The notes beneath the pieces are model-generated. The model was not told the origin of the DNA, did no database searches, and saw only the letters and a program-made list of their open reading frames with translations. A DNA stretch of 18,108 bases from CAMDMI01 sp044359055 (lineage in GTDB: Bacteria > Bacteroidota > Bacteroidia > Cytophagales > Flexibacteraceae), in the NCBI GenBank assembly GCA_044359055.1, contig JBIKMV010000035.1:1-18108 (forward strand), given 5' to 3'. This document shows positions 8,251-16,044 of this stretch, piece after piece. Positions within the stretch are counted from its first letter, which is position 1. Each line of letters begins with the position of its first letter. A program made the translations under genes and the position numbers.

Positions 8251-8299
8251 GGCATTGCCGGGACGGAGTCCCTCGAACCTATTAAAAGTCCGGAATGCC
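8251..8299. repeat. Nested dyad with bulges, possible dispersed repeat
   Basis: The outer arms GGCATTGCCGGGAC (8251-8264) and GTCCGGAATGCC (8288-8299) pair over 12 positions with two single-base bulges. Alternatively, a small perfect hairpin forms inside the left arm, GGGAC (8260-8264) with GTCCC (8268-8272) around GGA. Mutually exclusive folds of this kind are common in REP-type repeats. No function can be assigned from one copy. Confidence 0.45.
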
Positions 8300-8348
8300 G
8301 CAAGCGAACACTCACAGATAAATCATGCTATTCCCGATTTACTGCTTC

Positions 8349-8381
8349 AAACCTTTACGGTTTTGAAGACCATAAAGGTTT
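8349..8381. repeat. Imperfect palindrome AAACCTTTA...TAAAGGTTT
   Basis: AAACCTTTA (8349-8357) pairs with TAAAGGTTT (8373-8381). After one C/A mismatch, GGT (8359-8361) pairs with ACC (8369-8371), leaving a 7-nt loop. It lies 7 nt beyond the CHAT stop codon on the minus strand, so it is well placed to end that transcript, although the T-run on that strand is poor. Palindromes of this AACCTTT/AAAGGTT type recur in my recollection of Bacteroidota intergenic DNA; a genome-wide count would settle it. Confidence 0.6.
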
Positions 8382-8387
8382 TGGTGG

Positions 8388-11300
8388 TTACTCCCCCACC
8401 ATCACAAAAGCACCCCAGTAATAGGGATTCGGGTATTTCTTTTGCAGGTCCTTCTGAGCTTTCAGAAAGGCGGCCCGCTTTTCCATCCCGCTGGTCCAGT
8501 TTCTGAAAAAAGCCACCATCAGTTTTTGTGTAACGGCATCGTCCACCTTCCATAGGCTCATCACCACATTTCTTGCTCCGGCCACCTGAAAAGCGCGTTG
8601 CAAGCCATACACACCTTCCCCGTTTTTGATTTCACCCAGACCGGTTTCGCAGGCCGAGAGCACCACCAGTTCGGTGTTGTCGAGATTGAGGTTCATGGCC
8701 TCGTAGGAAGTAAGGATGCCGTCTTCGCCCTCACCTTTGTGACCATCGCGCAGGGTTTTGGCTGAGCCGCTCAGCAGTATGCCAGACCGCAGGAGGGGAT
8801 TGCTGCCCACGGTACTATCGGGCCGGAAAAAGCCGTGGGTAGATAGCAATAGGACCCTCGGTTTGTACATGTCTTTTACTTTTTCTTCGGTTGCTCCGGC
8901 GCCGGTATACTCCTGCACTTCCCATCCTTTTTTGATGAGCAATCCTGCCACAAGGGCTATTTCTGCCTGACTTCCGGGTAAGGCGGGCGCTTTCTGATTC
9001 TGTCCTGATCTGAAGTTCTCTGTGGTATTTGATTGCTGAGCTGGCTGAAAGGCCGGATTGCCCAGTAAACACGCCAGCCGATTGCCGCTTTCTTCCGGAT
9101 GCTTTTTCAACAAATCCTTGCAGGAAGAGAGCAGGGCTATTTCTATTTCATCTACAAGGAATTTTCCGGTGGCAGGGTTCTGAAAGGTGACCGGATTTAC
9201 CTTGTGGTATACCCCGTCTGCCGAAAACCAAACTTTCTTTATGCCTTTAAGTTTGCTACCGATTGGGTTCCAGTATTGCCGGTACGATTCGCCATCTTTT
9301 TGGAGTAAGCGTATGGATTTGCGGTAATGTTTAAACCACTTGTCCTCCAGATCATTGCCGTTTGGCAGGATTACCAAGTCCGGGTGCAGGGAGTTTTTGG
9401 TCAGAATGAGCGCGGCATATTGTACCGTGTCGGTAAGGCCTTGCACCAGGTAGGTGGGCTTTCGGGGATTTGTTGTATCGGAAGTTACTTTCTCGATACC
9501 GAAATGCCTGAACCGTACCAACTCGACAGCGGCTTCACCGGGCTTCAGGGCCTGTTGTACTTCCTGCCATGTGCTCACTTTTCTTTCCTCCAGAAATGCT
9601 AAATCCTCCGACCGGCGGGAGAGCTCCTTCTCCAGTTTTTCTGCTTTTTCAACCAGCGAATCCAGTGCGGTCCGCCCTGCTGAATTTGTTGAGGAAAAAA
9701 GTCCCGATATCTTGTATTGAAGGTTTATCCAATCTCCCAGGAACCTGAGCACTGTGGTATCCTTACTATAGTTCAGCCGCTGTTTCCATCTTGCACGGGT
9801 ATTCAGGAGGAGTCCCTTGTAAAAAAGCTGGTGATTCCAAAGTTCGCCCCGGAGCGCAGGATTGTTTACGCCTTCCTCGGACAAGAAAGACTTTAATTCT
9901 TCCGACCCGCCCTGACCATTTTTTAAGTAGGCTTCCCGGCCTTGTTCGCTCATGGCAGGAAAGTAGCGATGTATCAGTTTGCGGTCAAGGTCACTTACCT
10001 CCTCGAAACTTACTGCTGCTTCTGCTGTTTTTTTCTGGCTGCGGTATAATGTCCCAAGTTTGTTGAGCGAAAATGCTAAATCAGGATGCTCCCAACCCAG
10101 AGCTTTCTTTCGGATTTCCAGCGCATTTAGAAAATGGGCTTCTGCTTTGGTGTAATCACCCCGTTTGCTAAACAAGTTCCCAAGGTTAATGAGCGACCGG
10201 GCTAATTCCGTGCTATCGGTCTTCAGAGCCTTTTTCCTGATTTCCATGGCCTGAAGAAAAAGTGGTTCTGCTCTGGAATATTCTCCCTTTTGCATATACA
10301 AAAGACCAAGGTTGTCGAGCGTGGCTCCTGCATCAGAGTGCTCGGTCCCTGTGGTTTTTTTTCTGATTTCCAAGGCCTGCAAATAATATGATTCAGCTTT
10401 GGCATATGCTCCCAATTCAAAATACAATACGCCAAGGTTGTGTAGCGTGCCACCAACTGCAAGATGCTCAGGCCCAAATGATTTTTTCCTACTTTGAAGA
10501 GCCTGCAGGAAGCAAGGTTCTGCCTTCGAATAATCCCCCACATTCATGTACAAAACACCAAGGTTGTTAACCGTGTTGGCCAAATCAGAGTGATCCGGCG
10601 CCAGCACCTTTTTCCTGATTTCAAAGGCCTGCTGTAAAAAGCGTTCTGCCTTGGAATATTCTCCCATATTCATGTACAAAACACCAAGGTTGTTGAGCGA
10701 AGCGGCTACATCCGGGTGCTCGGGCCCCAGGGCTTTTCTCCGCAGTTCCATAGCCTGCAGGTATAAGGGTAGAGCATTGGCATACTCGTTCATGATTTGA
10801 TATATATCTGCAAGGTTGTTGAGCGTTGCCGCTACATCCGGGCTCTCAGGCCCTAATGTTTTTTTTCGGATTTCCAGTGCGTTTCGGAAATGGAGTAAAG
10901 CTTTGGGGTAATCTCCAATCTCCTGATACATTACTGCGAGGTTATTGATTGAGCCGGCCACAAGCGGGTGTTCCGGGCCCAGCGTTTTTTTTCGGATTTC
11001 AAGGCTTTCCTGTATTTCTGTCAAGGCTTTTGTAAAATTTCCGGTATTCCAAGACAGCAATCCAAGACTGTTGAGCGAGGCGCCTACATCCGCATGCATG
11101 GAGCCCAGAGCTTTTTTCCGGAGTTGGAGGCCTTTCAGAATAACCGGTTCTGCCTCCTTGGCCCTGTTTGCCTTTCTCAAAACATTGCCCTTATAAAAAA
11201 GGGCCGCAGCAAAATCAAGACTATCCTTACCGGGGTTTTTGGAAGTTTTTTCGAGCCATTGTCCGACAAAAATGAGGGCCTTATTGAAATTCCATGCCTT

Positions 11301-11423
11301 GTCGTATTTTTTTACGGAGTCTTCCAGAGGCTCAGGACTCCATGATTTTAGGGGTTCGCTGGTCTGGGCCTGTGGGGTAATGCTGTTGCCAAGCAAAAAG
11401 AGCAATAATAGGGTTTTCCTCAT
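8388..11423 (-). CDS. Exported TPR-CHAT protein (caspase-like peptidase), copy 1
   Basis: This 1011-aa protein starts with a Sec-type signal peptide (MRKTLLLLFLLGNSITPQAQ, cleavage likely near 20), so it is predicted to act outside the cytoplasm. Residues about 75-480 are a tetratricopeptide array with an exact 42-residue period, of the kinesin-light-chain/TPR_12 type. The repeat starts NNLGVLY or similar occur at 117, 159, 201, 243, 285, 327, 369, 411 and 453, with a degenerate unit before them. A helical linker follows (about 480-620), then a CHAT domain. The CHAT caspase-type dyad is His863 (LLLSTHGFF) and Cys925 (VVLSACETG), both present, followed by GLQRAFQVAGARNVVMSLW. CHAT domains belong to the caspase/separase clan and are predicted cysteine peptidases; the TPR array would select partners. 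Target unknown. It is transcribed away from the sensory operon and has a paralogue at the right edge. Confidence 0.92.
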   Translation of the reverse strand: MRKTLLLLFLLGNSITPQAQTSEPLKSWSPEPLEDSVKKYDKAWNFNKALIFVGQWLEKTSKNPGKDSLDFAAALFYKGNVLRKANRAKEAEPVILKGLQLRKKALGSMHADVGASLNSLGLLSWNTGNFTKALTEIQESLEIRKKTLGPEHPLVAGSINNLAVMYQEIGDYPKALLHFRNALEIRKKTLGPESPDVAATLNNLADIYQIMNEYANALPLYLQAMELRRKALGPEHPDVAASLNNLGVLYMNMGEYSKAERFLQQAFEIRKKVLAPDHSDLANTVNNLGVLYMNVGDYSKAEPCFLQALQSRKKSFGPEHLAVGGTLHNLGVLYFELGAYAKAESYYLQALEIRKKTTGTEHSDAGATLDNLGLLYMQKGEYSRAEPLFLQAMEIRKKALKTDSTELARSLINLGNLFSKRGDYTKAEAHFLNALEIRKKALGWEHPDLAFSLNKLGTLYRSQKKTAEAAVSFEEVSDLDRKLIHRYFPAMSEQGREAYLKNGQGGSEELKSFLSEEGVNNPALRGELWNHQLFYKGLLLNTRARWKQRLNYSKDTTVLRFLGDWINLQYKISGLFSSTNSAGRTALDSLVEKAEKLEKELSRRSEDLAFLEERKVSTWQEVQQALKPGEAAVELVRFRHFGIEKVTSDTTNPRKPTYLVQGLTDTVQYAALILTKNSLHPDLVILPNGNDLEDKWFKHYRKSIRLLQKDGESYRQYWNPIGSKLKGIKKVWFSADGVYHKVNPVTFQNPATGKFLVDEIEIALLSSCKDLLKKHPEESGNRLACLLGNPAFQPAQQSNTTENFRSGQNQKAPALPGSQAEIALVAGLLIKKGWEVQEYTGAGATEEKVKDMYKPRVLLLSTHGFFRPDSTVGSNPLLRSGILLSGSAKTLRDGHKGEGEDGILTSYEAMNLNLDNTELVVLSACETGLGEIKNGEGVYGLQRAFQVAGARNVVMSLWKVDDAVTQKLMVAFFRNWTSGMEKRAAFLKAQKDLQKKYPNPYYWGAFVMVGE
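9984..11201 (-). repeat. Tandem 126-bp repeats encoding TPR units
   Basis: About nine to ten consecutive units of exactly 126 bp (42 codons) encode the TPR array. Neighbouring units are similar at the DNA level: a stretch starting at 10542 (ATTCATGTACAAAACACCAA, continuing into GGTTGTT) recurs unchanged exactly 126 bp further on at 10668. This suggests recent duplication or gene conversion between adjacent units. Confidence 0.85.
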
Positions 11424-11732
11424 ATTCCGGTTTGAGCGGCAAGAAAAAGAAAATACACTTTTATTTTAATGAGGCACAGGAAAATTTCTGACTTGGTTTT
11501 AGAACTGATGCTTTTCCTTATCATTTCCTTTCCCATTATTAAAACAACCCCGGTTGATTGGCTCAGGAAGTTTTTAACCCTTTCCAGTTGTGCTCTACCA
11601 CAGTCACCGAACACGGTCCAATCTTTGGAGCCGAATAATCCAAATTCACTTTTTGGCTTTCTGACCCTTCTGGAAAGGTTTGCATTCAGGAATATATTTT
11701 TAACCAGTCTCCAGATGGAAGCCATATAAGTG

Positions 11733-11760
11733 TTGGCGGCTCCACCGGTCCATAATTTTG
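11733..11760 (+). promoter_or_regulatory. Predicted Bacteroidota-type promoter of the sensory operon
   Basis: TAATTTTG (11753-11760) matches the -7 consensus TAnnTTTG at all fixed bases. A TTG (11733-11735) lies 17 nt upstream as a -33 candidate; the usual spacing is about 19-21, so the fit is imperfect. It would give a leader of roughly 110 nt that includes the direct repeat at 11803-11831. Confidence 0.45.
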
Positions 11761-11802
11761 GCTAATGTTGAAAATTCCGATTTAAAAAAGTTTCGTTTCC
11801 GG

Positions 11803-11831
11803 GATAATTCAAACATAGTGATAATTCAAAC
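11803..11831 (+). repeat. 12-bp direct repeat GATAATTCAAAC
   Basis: Two exact copies of GATAATTCAAAC lie at 11803-11814 and 11820-11831, 17 bp start to start. They sit 50 to 78 bp before the porin-like gene, between the two candidate promoters. Paired direct repeats in such a place may be binding sites for a transcription factor, or a leader element if the upstream promoter is used. No regulator with a DNA-binding domain is encoded in the window. Confidence 0.6.
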
Positions 11832-11868
11832 TGCGGACAGCACAGAATTCGGGAGAAATGAAAAATTC

Positions 11869-11876
11869 TAATTTCG
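11869..11876 (+). promoter_or_regulatory. Weak -7-like element just before the porin start
   Basis: TAATTTCG matches TAnnTTTG at five of six fixed bases and ends 4 nt before the ATG at 11881. If used, transcription would begin almost at the start codon and give a leaderless mRNA. That would fit the absence of any Shine-Dalgarno-like sequence here. No clear -33 element is seen (TTCG at 11848-11851 at best). Confidence 0.28.
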
Positions 11877-11880
11877 CATC

Positions 11881-13005
11881 ATGAGCCCCGTTTCTCTTTT
11901 CCCTGAATTGTTTCGACCTGTGACAAAAAACCTGATAGCCAAATTGGCTTTCTGCCTTTTTTCTGTTTCTCTGGCCTGCGGGCAGCTAAAAGGGCAACCG
12001 GAGAAAATCCGGTTGAATGTATTCGGCCATCAGGAATACGGGCTGATCCGAAGGGATAGTCTTGATTCATATTTCAGCATTGGAGAACACGATTTCTTTA
12101 TTACCGGTAGTCTGAGTCCTAAAATAAGCTTTCTGGGAGAGTATGTGATTCGCTATAGTCCTGGCTCGGCCACCGGATTTTTACCCGGTATAGAAAGGTC
12201 TTTTATTAAATTTAATTACATCAATAATCACTCGGTAATTGCGGGTAAGGTGCATACGCCGGTGAACTATTGGAATGACGTTTACCACCATGGCCGGGTT
12301 TTCTTTCCTGTAATCGACCGCCCACAGGCATTCAGCTTCATTGTTCCCCTCCATACCCTTGGAATACAGCTGCAAGGTCAGAATATCGGAAACGCCGGTT
12401 TTGGCTATGATGTTATGGTGGGCAACGGGATAGCATCAAGCGATGTTTTTCAGGGAGGATTCAGCCCTGCATTTACTGCGGCATTCCATGTAAAACCAAT
12501 TCCGGGTATGCGCCTTGGGGCTTCTTATTTCTACAATTATTTGAATCAAAACAGAGCAGGACTTCATGTAGGCCATGCATTAACCTCCGGGGCGGGGACA
12601 AAAAAAATTTATAGTGGTTCGGTTAATTTTCAGCTATTCAGTGCTTCCATTGCATGGTTTGGAAAGAAAATGGAATTTCTCAACGAATTTTCCCTTAATT
12701 TCAGCCATACAGATACCCTTGGCACTGCTTCTAACCTGTCTCAGTTTGCCTATCTCGGCTACCGTATAAATGACCGGAATATCCCCTTTCTGTTGGTAGA
12801 CTATGTCAAAATCGGGGACAAAGATTTACATGTGTATCCGGCAGAAATGTTGAAAATGGCTTTAGGCTATCGTTATGAATTCAGCCATCAAATCAATCTG
12901 AAGGCTCAGCTGGAGCAAACCTGGATGAAAGATGCAGAACATCCGCTCCTACACGGCCGGACAGGAAATTATGGAATCAGATTTCAGCTTGCCTATGGAT
13001 TCTAA
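11881..13005 (+). CDS. Porin-like outer-membrane beta-barrel protein
   Basis: This 374-aa protein has a longish Sec signal region: a basic segment, then the hydrophobic stretch LAFCLFSVSLACG, with cleavage likely just before QLKGQPEK. The mature part alternates polar and hydrophobic residues with many aromatic girdle residues and ends in RFQLAYGF. A C-terminal Phe with alternating pattern is the usual outer-membrane barrel insertion signal. Motifs such as SFIKFNYI, GKVHTPVNYWND and LGASYFYNYL resemble porin strands and loops. The family looks like small porins (OprP/O-type or unassigned), but I cannot name the substrate. It is the first gene of the sensory operon; the binding-protein gene overlaps its last 11 bases. 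That context suggests it admits the solute detected by the next two proteins. The ATG at 11881 has no visible ribosome binding site. The Cys in LAC fits a lipobox poorly. Confidence 0.75.
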   Translation: MSPVSLFPELFRPVTKNLIAKLAFCLFSVSLACGQLKGQPEKIRLNVFGHQEYGLIRRDSLDSYFSIGEHDFFITGSLSPKISFLGEYVIRYSPGSATGFLPGIERSFIKFNYINNHSVIAGKVHTPVNYWNDVYHHGRVFFPVIDRPQAFSFIVPLHTLGIQLQGQNIGNAGFGYDVMVGNGIASSDVFQGGFSPAFTAAFHVKPIPGMRLGASYFYNYLNQNRAGLHVGHALTSGAGTKKIYSGSVNFQLFSASIAWFGKKMEFLNEFSLNFSHTDTLGTASNLSQFAYLGYRINDRNIPFLLVDYVKIGDKDLHVYPAEMLKMALGYRYEFSHQINLKAQLEQTWMKDAEHPLLHGRTGNYGIRFQLAYGF

Positions 13006-13456
13006 TTTCAATAGTATAAAAGGAATGATCCTTAGTCTGCTCCTGTTTTTGGCCTCAGCAACGGGAAATATAGTTTTCGGACAGTATATGGAGGGTTTCC
13101 GCCTCGTGGGCAACAGCACAGGCCTTTCGTCCGTGAATCCAAAAGAACTCCGGGGAATATTTTCTGGTTCCCGGAGTTTGTGGACAACGGGCGAGCAGGT
13201 TATTGTGGTAATGCCATCATCAAGGTGTGATTATGCCCTTCTGTTTTCAGAGACAGTATTGCAGCTCAGCTACCCCGGCCTTCAGAAATATTGGCTGGGT
13301 CTTGTCTTTCAGGGCCGTGCTGCTGCACCTGTTTTTTTGCCCGGCAGTAAGGAAATCCTTGAATATGTAAGAGATAATCCTGGTGCAATCGGTATCATTA
13401 AGGGAACTGAAAAAGACATTTCCCCGGAACTTCTTATCAGCATCGTTCCCCGATAA
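12995..13456 (+). CDS. Small PstS-like periplasmic binding protein
   Basis: This 153-aa protein belongs to the small single-lobe PBP-like group related to phosphate-binding PstS. Family features are visible: NPKELRGIFSGSRSLWTTGE (the IFxGxxxxW element), QVIVVMPSS, LQKYWLGLVFQGRAAAPVF and the late VRDNPGAIGII. These domains are much shorter than full PstS (over 300 aa). I prefer the ATG at 12995, which overlaps the porin stop (ATGGATTCTAA) and supplies a basic n-region before the hydrophobic signal MILSLLLFLASATGNIVFG; cleavage is likely before QYMEG. A start at 13025 would leave the signal without a positive charge. No ABC permease or ATPase accompanies it, so a sensing role with the kinase 2 nt downstream is more likely than transport. 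The ligand is unknown; phosphate is only a family-based guess. Confidence 0.78.
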   Translation: MDSNFNSIKGMILSLLLFLASATGNIVFGQYMEGFRLVGNSTGLSSVNPKELRGIFSGSRSLWTTGEQVIVVMPSSRCDYALLFSETVLQLSYPGLQKYWLGLVFQGRAAAPVFLPGSKEILEYVRDNPGAIGIIKGTEKDISPELLISIVPR

Positions 13457-13458
13457 TT

Positions 13459-16044
13459 ATGAGACGGCTTTTAAACAGTCTTACTGTCCGCATTTGGCTG
13501 CCTTTCGCAGTGTTTCTTGCGCTGATTACTGCTTTTCTGGCTTATTATTCCTCTTTGAGACAAGCCGGGCTTTTCCGGAGCGGAATGGAGAACAAGCTTG
13601 AAGAGCTCTGTTCGGTCTTGGCGCTAAGCATTGAGGTTTCGCTGGAACAACAAAACTATCAGGGGCTTTCTAAAACCATAGCCTTCACAGAAAAGGCAGA
13701 GGATATTGAATTTGTGGCTTTGATTCAAAAGGATGCTGTTACTGGGATCGAAACAGTTTTTAAGGTGAATCCAGCCGGTACCGATCTCAAAGCAATACTC
13801 AGCCGGGACAGCAGCAATTTTATTCTCCGTCAGAAACCCGTGAAAACGGAATTGCTTGAAGGCTATGTGGTAGTAGGTGCCTCACAGGCAAAACTCACTT
13901 CTTCCATTGAAGATTCTTCCAGGGAACTGGTGTTGATGGTGCTGATGGTACTGGGAATATCTTTTGTTGTGTTTTTCTTTTTGGCCAAATACCTCACCAA
14001 TCCTATTTCTTACCTTACCGAAGTTGCCAACCAGCTAATCAAAGGTAATTACGAAGTCAGCATCGATGAGCGCTCCAATGCTACAGAGTTACTGGACCTG
14101 AACCGATCCCTGGTAACTCTGCGGAAAGGACTATTAAGCGCAAGAGAAAAAAACCAGCATTTCAATCGCCAACTGGAGAATGAAATCAGGTTGAGAACAA
14201 AAGATCTGGAAAACACCAGACTCCGCCTTCTTGAAGCCCAGGAAGTTGGGAAAATAGGTAGCTATGAAGTGAATTTAGACACAGGAGAGTGGTCTGCCTC
14301 GGCTACCGTTTACGCTATTTTCGGCATGCCAGATGATTTTCCGTTGACAAACCACAGCTGGCAAAATCTTCTTGACGATAAAAATGTAAAGTCTGTCCTT
14401 GAACTGTTTGAAAATGCTAGAAACACAAATGCATTTTTTCAAAAAGATTTGTTGCTCAGCAAAAACAGCCACTCGACTACAGAAACCTGGATCAGCATAA
14501 CCGGCCGCTCTGTAGTAGATATCCATCTGAAAAGCGAGCAGCTAATACGGGGGACCATTCAGGATATCTCGGAGCGTAAAAATATTGAAAAGGAGGTAAA
14601 ACGGCTTTCGCTTGTTGCTGAGAAAACATCCAACTCCGTAATCATTACCGACAGGGAAAGGAGGATACTTTGGGTCAATGAAAGTACTGTAAAGCTTACG
14701 GGCTACCGACGGGATGAAATTGTAGGGCAAAAACCTACGATGTTTCAATTTGAAAAAACCAGTCAGGAAACCCAGAAACAGATAAGGGAAAATCTTGCGC
14801 AGCAAAAAGAAGTAAATGCCGAAATACTCAACCGTGCAAAAGATGGCAGGGAATACTGGCTGACCCTAAACATAGTCCCAATGACGGATGAAGCAGGACA
14901 ACACATAGGCTATATGTCTGTACAAAGCGATATCACCGAAAGGGTAATGTTTGAAAGGGAGCTAAAGAGGAGCGAAGAAAACTACCGGAACATTCTGGAG
15001 AATTCTTCGGAAATGATTCACACTATTGATAATCAAGGCAAACTCGTCTGGGCCAGCAGGTCCTGGAAAGAAAAACTTGGGCTGAGCAATGAACCTGCAG
15101 AGGGTCTCAATCTTCTGGATTTTCTTGAAAAGCAAACCCTTTCAGAGTTTCAAAGAGTAATGCCTTCTCTGAACAACGGCGAATCGGTCACCGATTTGGA
15201 CTGCGTTTTTCTTTCCCGCGACGGAAGCGCTCTCAGCCTTGAAGGCAGAGCAATTCCTGTTGTGGAAAATGGGGTTGTCGTGGGTTCTCAGGCCTATCTG
15301 CACGATATTACCAAGATCAAAAAGGCAGAAAACGATCTCAGAAATGTGCTGGAGCTAACTAAGCGGCAGAATGAGCGTTTGAGAAATTTTACCCATATAG
15401 TTTCGCACAATCTTAGATCTCACAGTTCCAATCTGGCGGGCTTGATTTACCTTCTAAGCCTAGAATCTCCTGATTTTATTGGCAATGTCTACTTTACCAA
15501 CTTTCGGAAAGCTGTGGATAATCTGATGGATGTAATCAGCAATCTCTCGGAGGTTGCCCTGATTGAAACCAGTGAAAATGCTGATTTTGAGAAAATAAAT
15601 CTGATCTATGCAGTTGAGAATGCCATTGCCAATGTTTATGGTCTTGCACGGAATGCGAAGGTGAGCCTTCACTTCGAACCGGCCGATGCTGCTTTTGTAA
15701 ACGGAAATCAGAGCTACATAGATAGTATTATTCTTAATCTGCTAACAAATGCCATAAAATACAAAGCAGATAACCGGCCAGCCTCGGTAGAAATTTCTGT
15801 AAAGGAACATGAGAATTTTATGCGGCTTGATGTAAAGGACAACGGTCTGGGCATTGACCTTGAAAGACAGGGAAGGAAAATTTTCGGAATGTATAAAACC
15901 TTCCATCATCATCCCGATGCGAGGGGAATAGGCTTATTTCTAACAAAAAATCAGGTCGAGGCCATGGGCGGTAGGATTGAAGTTCAAAGTACCGTGAATG
16001 TGGGCAGTACTTTTAGTGTATTTTTGCGTCGTCTTCCGGAATGA
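13459..16044 (+). CDS. HAMP/triple-PAS sensor histidine kinase
   Basis: This 861-aa inner-membrane kinase has a first membrane helix at about 11-30, a periplasmic sensor domain at 31-155, a second helix at 156-176 and a HAMP domain at about 177-230. A coiled segment leads to three PAS domains (about 265-375, 383-500 and 504-622), each ending in a PAC-type QDISERK/QSDITER/HDITK element. The dimerisation/phosphoacceptor helix is FTHIVSHNLRSHSSNL, with His650 as the likely phosphorylated residue; the usual proline after LR is replaced (SHNLRSH), a variant I associate with Bacteroidota kinases. The ATPase domain has the N-box NLLTNAIKY (760-768), G1 DNGLGI (794-799) and G2 GIGLF (823-827). No receiver domain is fused. 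It starts 2 nt after the binding-protein gene and overlaps the receiver gene by 4 nt (ATGA). The periplasmic domain would read the binding protein's state; the PAS domains may sense a cytoplasmic cue too. Confidence 0.93.
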   Translation: MRRLLNSLTVRIWLPFAVFLALITAFLAYYSSLRQAGLFRSGMENKLEELCSVLALSIEVSLEQQNYQGLSKTIAFTEKAEDIEFVALIQKDAVTGIETVFKVNPAGTDLKAILSRDSSNFILRQKPVKTELLEGYVVVGASQAKLTSSIEDSSRELVLMVLMVLGISFVVFFFLAKYLTNPISYLTEVANQLIKGNYEVSIDERSNATELLDLNRSLVTLRKGLLSAREKNQHFNRQLENEIRLRTKDLENTRLRLLEAQEVGKIGSYEVNLDTGEWSASATVYAIFGMPDDFPLTNHSWQNLLDDKNVKSVLELFENARNTNAFFQKDLLLSKNSHSTTETWISITGRSVVDIHLKSEQLIRGTIQDISERKNIEKEVKRLSLVAEKTSNSVIITDRERRILWVNESTVKLTGYRRDEIVGQKPTMFQFEKTSQETQKQIRENLAQQKEVNAEILNRAKDGREYWLTLNIVPMTDEAGQHIGYMSVQSDITERVMFERELKRSEENYRNILENSSEMIHTIDNQGKLVWASRSWKEKLGLSNEPAEGLNLLDFLEKQTLSEFQRVMPSLNNGESVTDLDCVFLSRDGSALSLEGRAIPVVENGVVVGSQAYLHDITKIKKAENDLRNVLELTKRQNERLRNFTHIVSHNLRSHSSNLAGLIYLLSLESPDFIGNVYFTNFRKAVDNLMDVISNLSEVALIETSENADFEKINLIYAVENAIANVYGLARNAKVSLHFEPADAAFVNGNQSYIDSIILNLLTNAIKYKADNRPASVEISVKEHENFMRLDVKDNGLGIDLERQGRKIFGMYKTFHHHPDARGIGLFLTKNQVEAMGGRIEVQSTVNVGSTFSVFLRRLPE

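Larger units (their letters stand above)
8044..8387. other. Non-coding spacer with several inverted repeats
   Basis: This 344-bp region lies between two convergent genes. I see no convincing gene: short open frames cross it but have no recognisable protein pattern, and the longer ones are extensions of frames antisense to the flanking genes. It holds four dyad elements, at 8066-8089, 8195-8213, 8251-8299 and 8349-8381. No T-run follows any of them, so classic intrinsic termination is not obvious. Confidence 0.6.
11424..11880. other. Divergent intergenic region between CHAT gene and sensory operon
   Basis: This 457-bp AT-rich spacer separates two divergent transcripts. Short open frames exist on both strands (plus 11469-11729, minus 11420-11725), but neither shows a recognisable domain and I do not call them as genes. 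It contains a good Bacteroidota-type promoter match for the plus strand at 11733-11760, a second weaker one next to the porin start, and a 12-bp direct repeat at 11803-11831. I found no convincing -7/-33 pair for the CHAT gene on the minus strand. Confidence 0.5.

Noticed and set aside
8265..8282. tRNA T-arm-like string (GGTTCGAG on the minus strand)
   Set aside because: No cloverleaf can be built around it: no acceptor, D or anticodon arms at the right spacing. The bases are explained by the nested dyad.
8234..8506. 90-codon plus-strand frame running into the CHAT 3' end
   Set aside because: Its second half is antisense to the CHAT coding region and its first half covers the dyad-rich spacer. 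No protein features are seen.
9984..11201. Regular repeat period resembling a CRISPR array or minisatellite
   Set aside because: The 126-bp period is coding, keeps frame, and encodes canonical 42-residue TPR units.
8388..11423. Possible CRISPR type III-E or gasdermin-type TPR-CHAT defence protease
   Set aside because: There is no CRISPR array, no gRAMP/Cas7-11 gene and no gasdermin-like small ORF nearby. The signal peptide points to export rather than a cytosolic defence role.
11469..11729. 86-codon plus-strand frame in the divergent spacer
   Set aside because: It opens with a hydrophobic stretch, but has no recognisable domain, a composition typical of AT-rich spacer, and a competing frame on the opposite strand.
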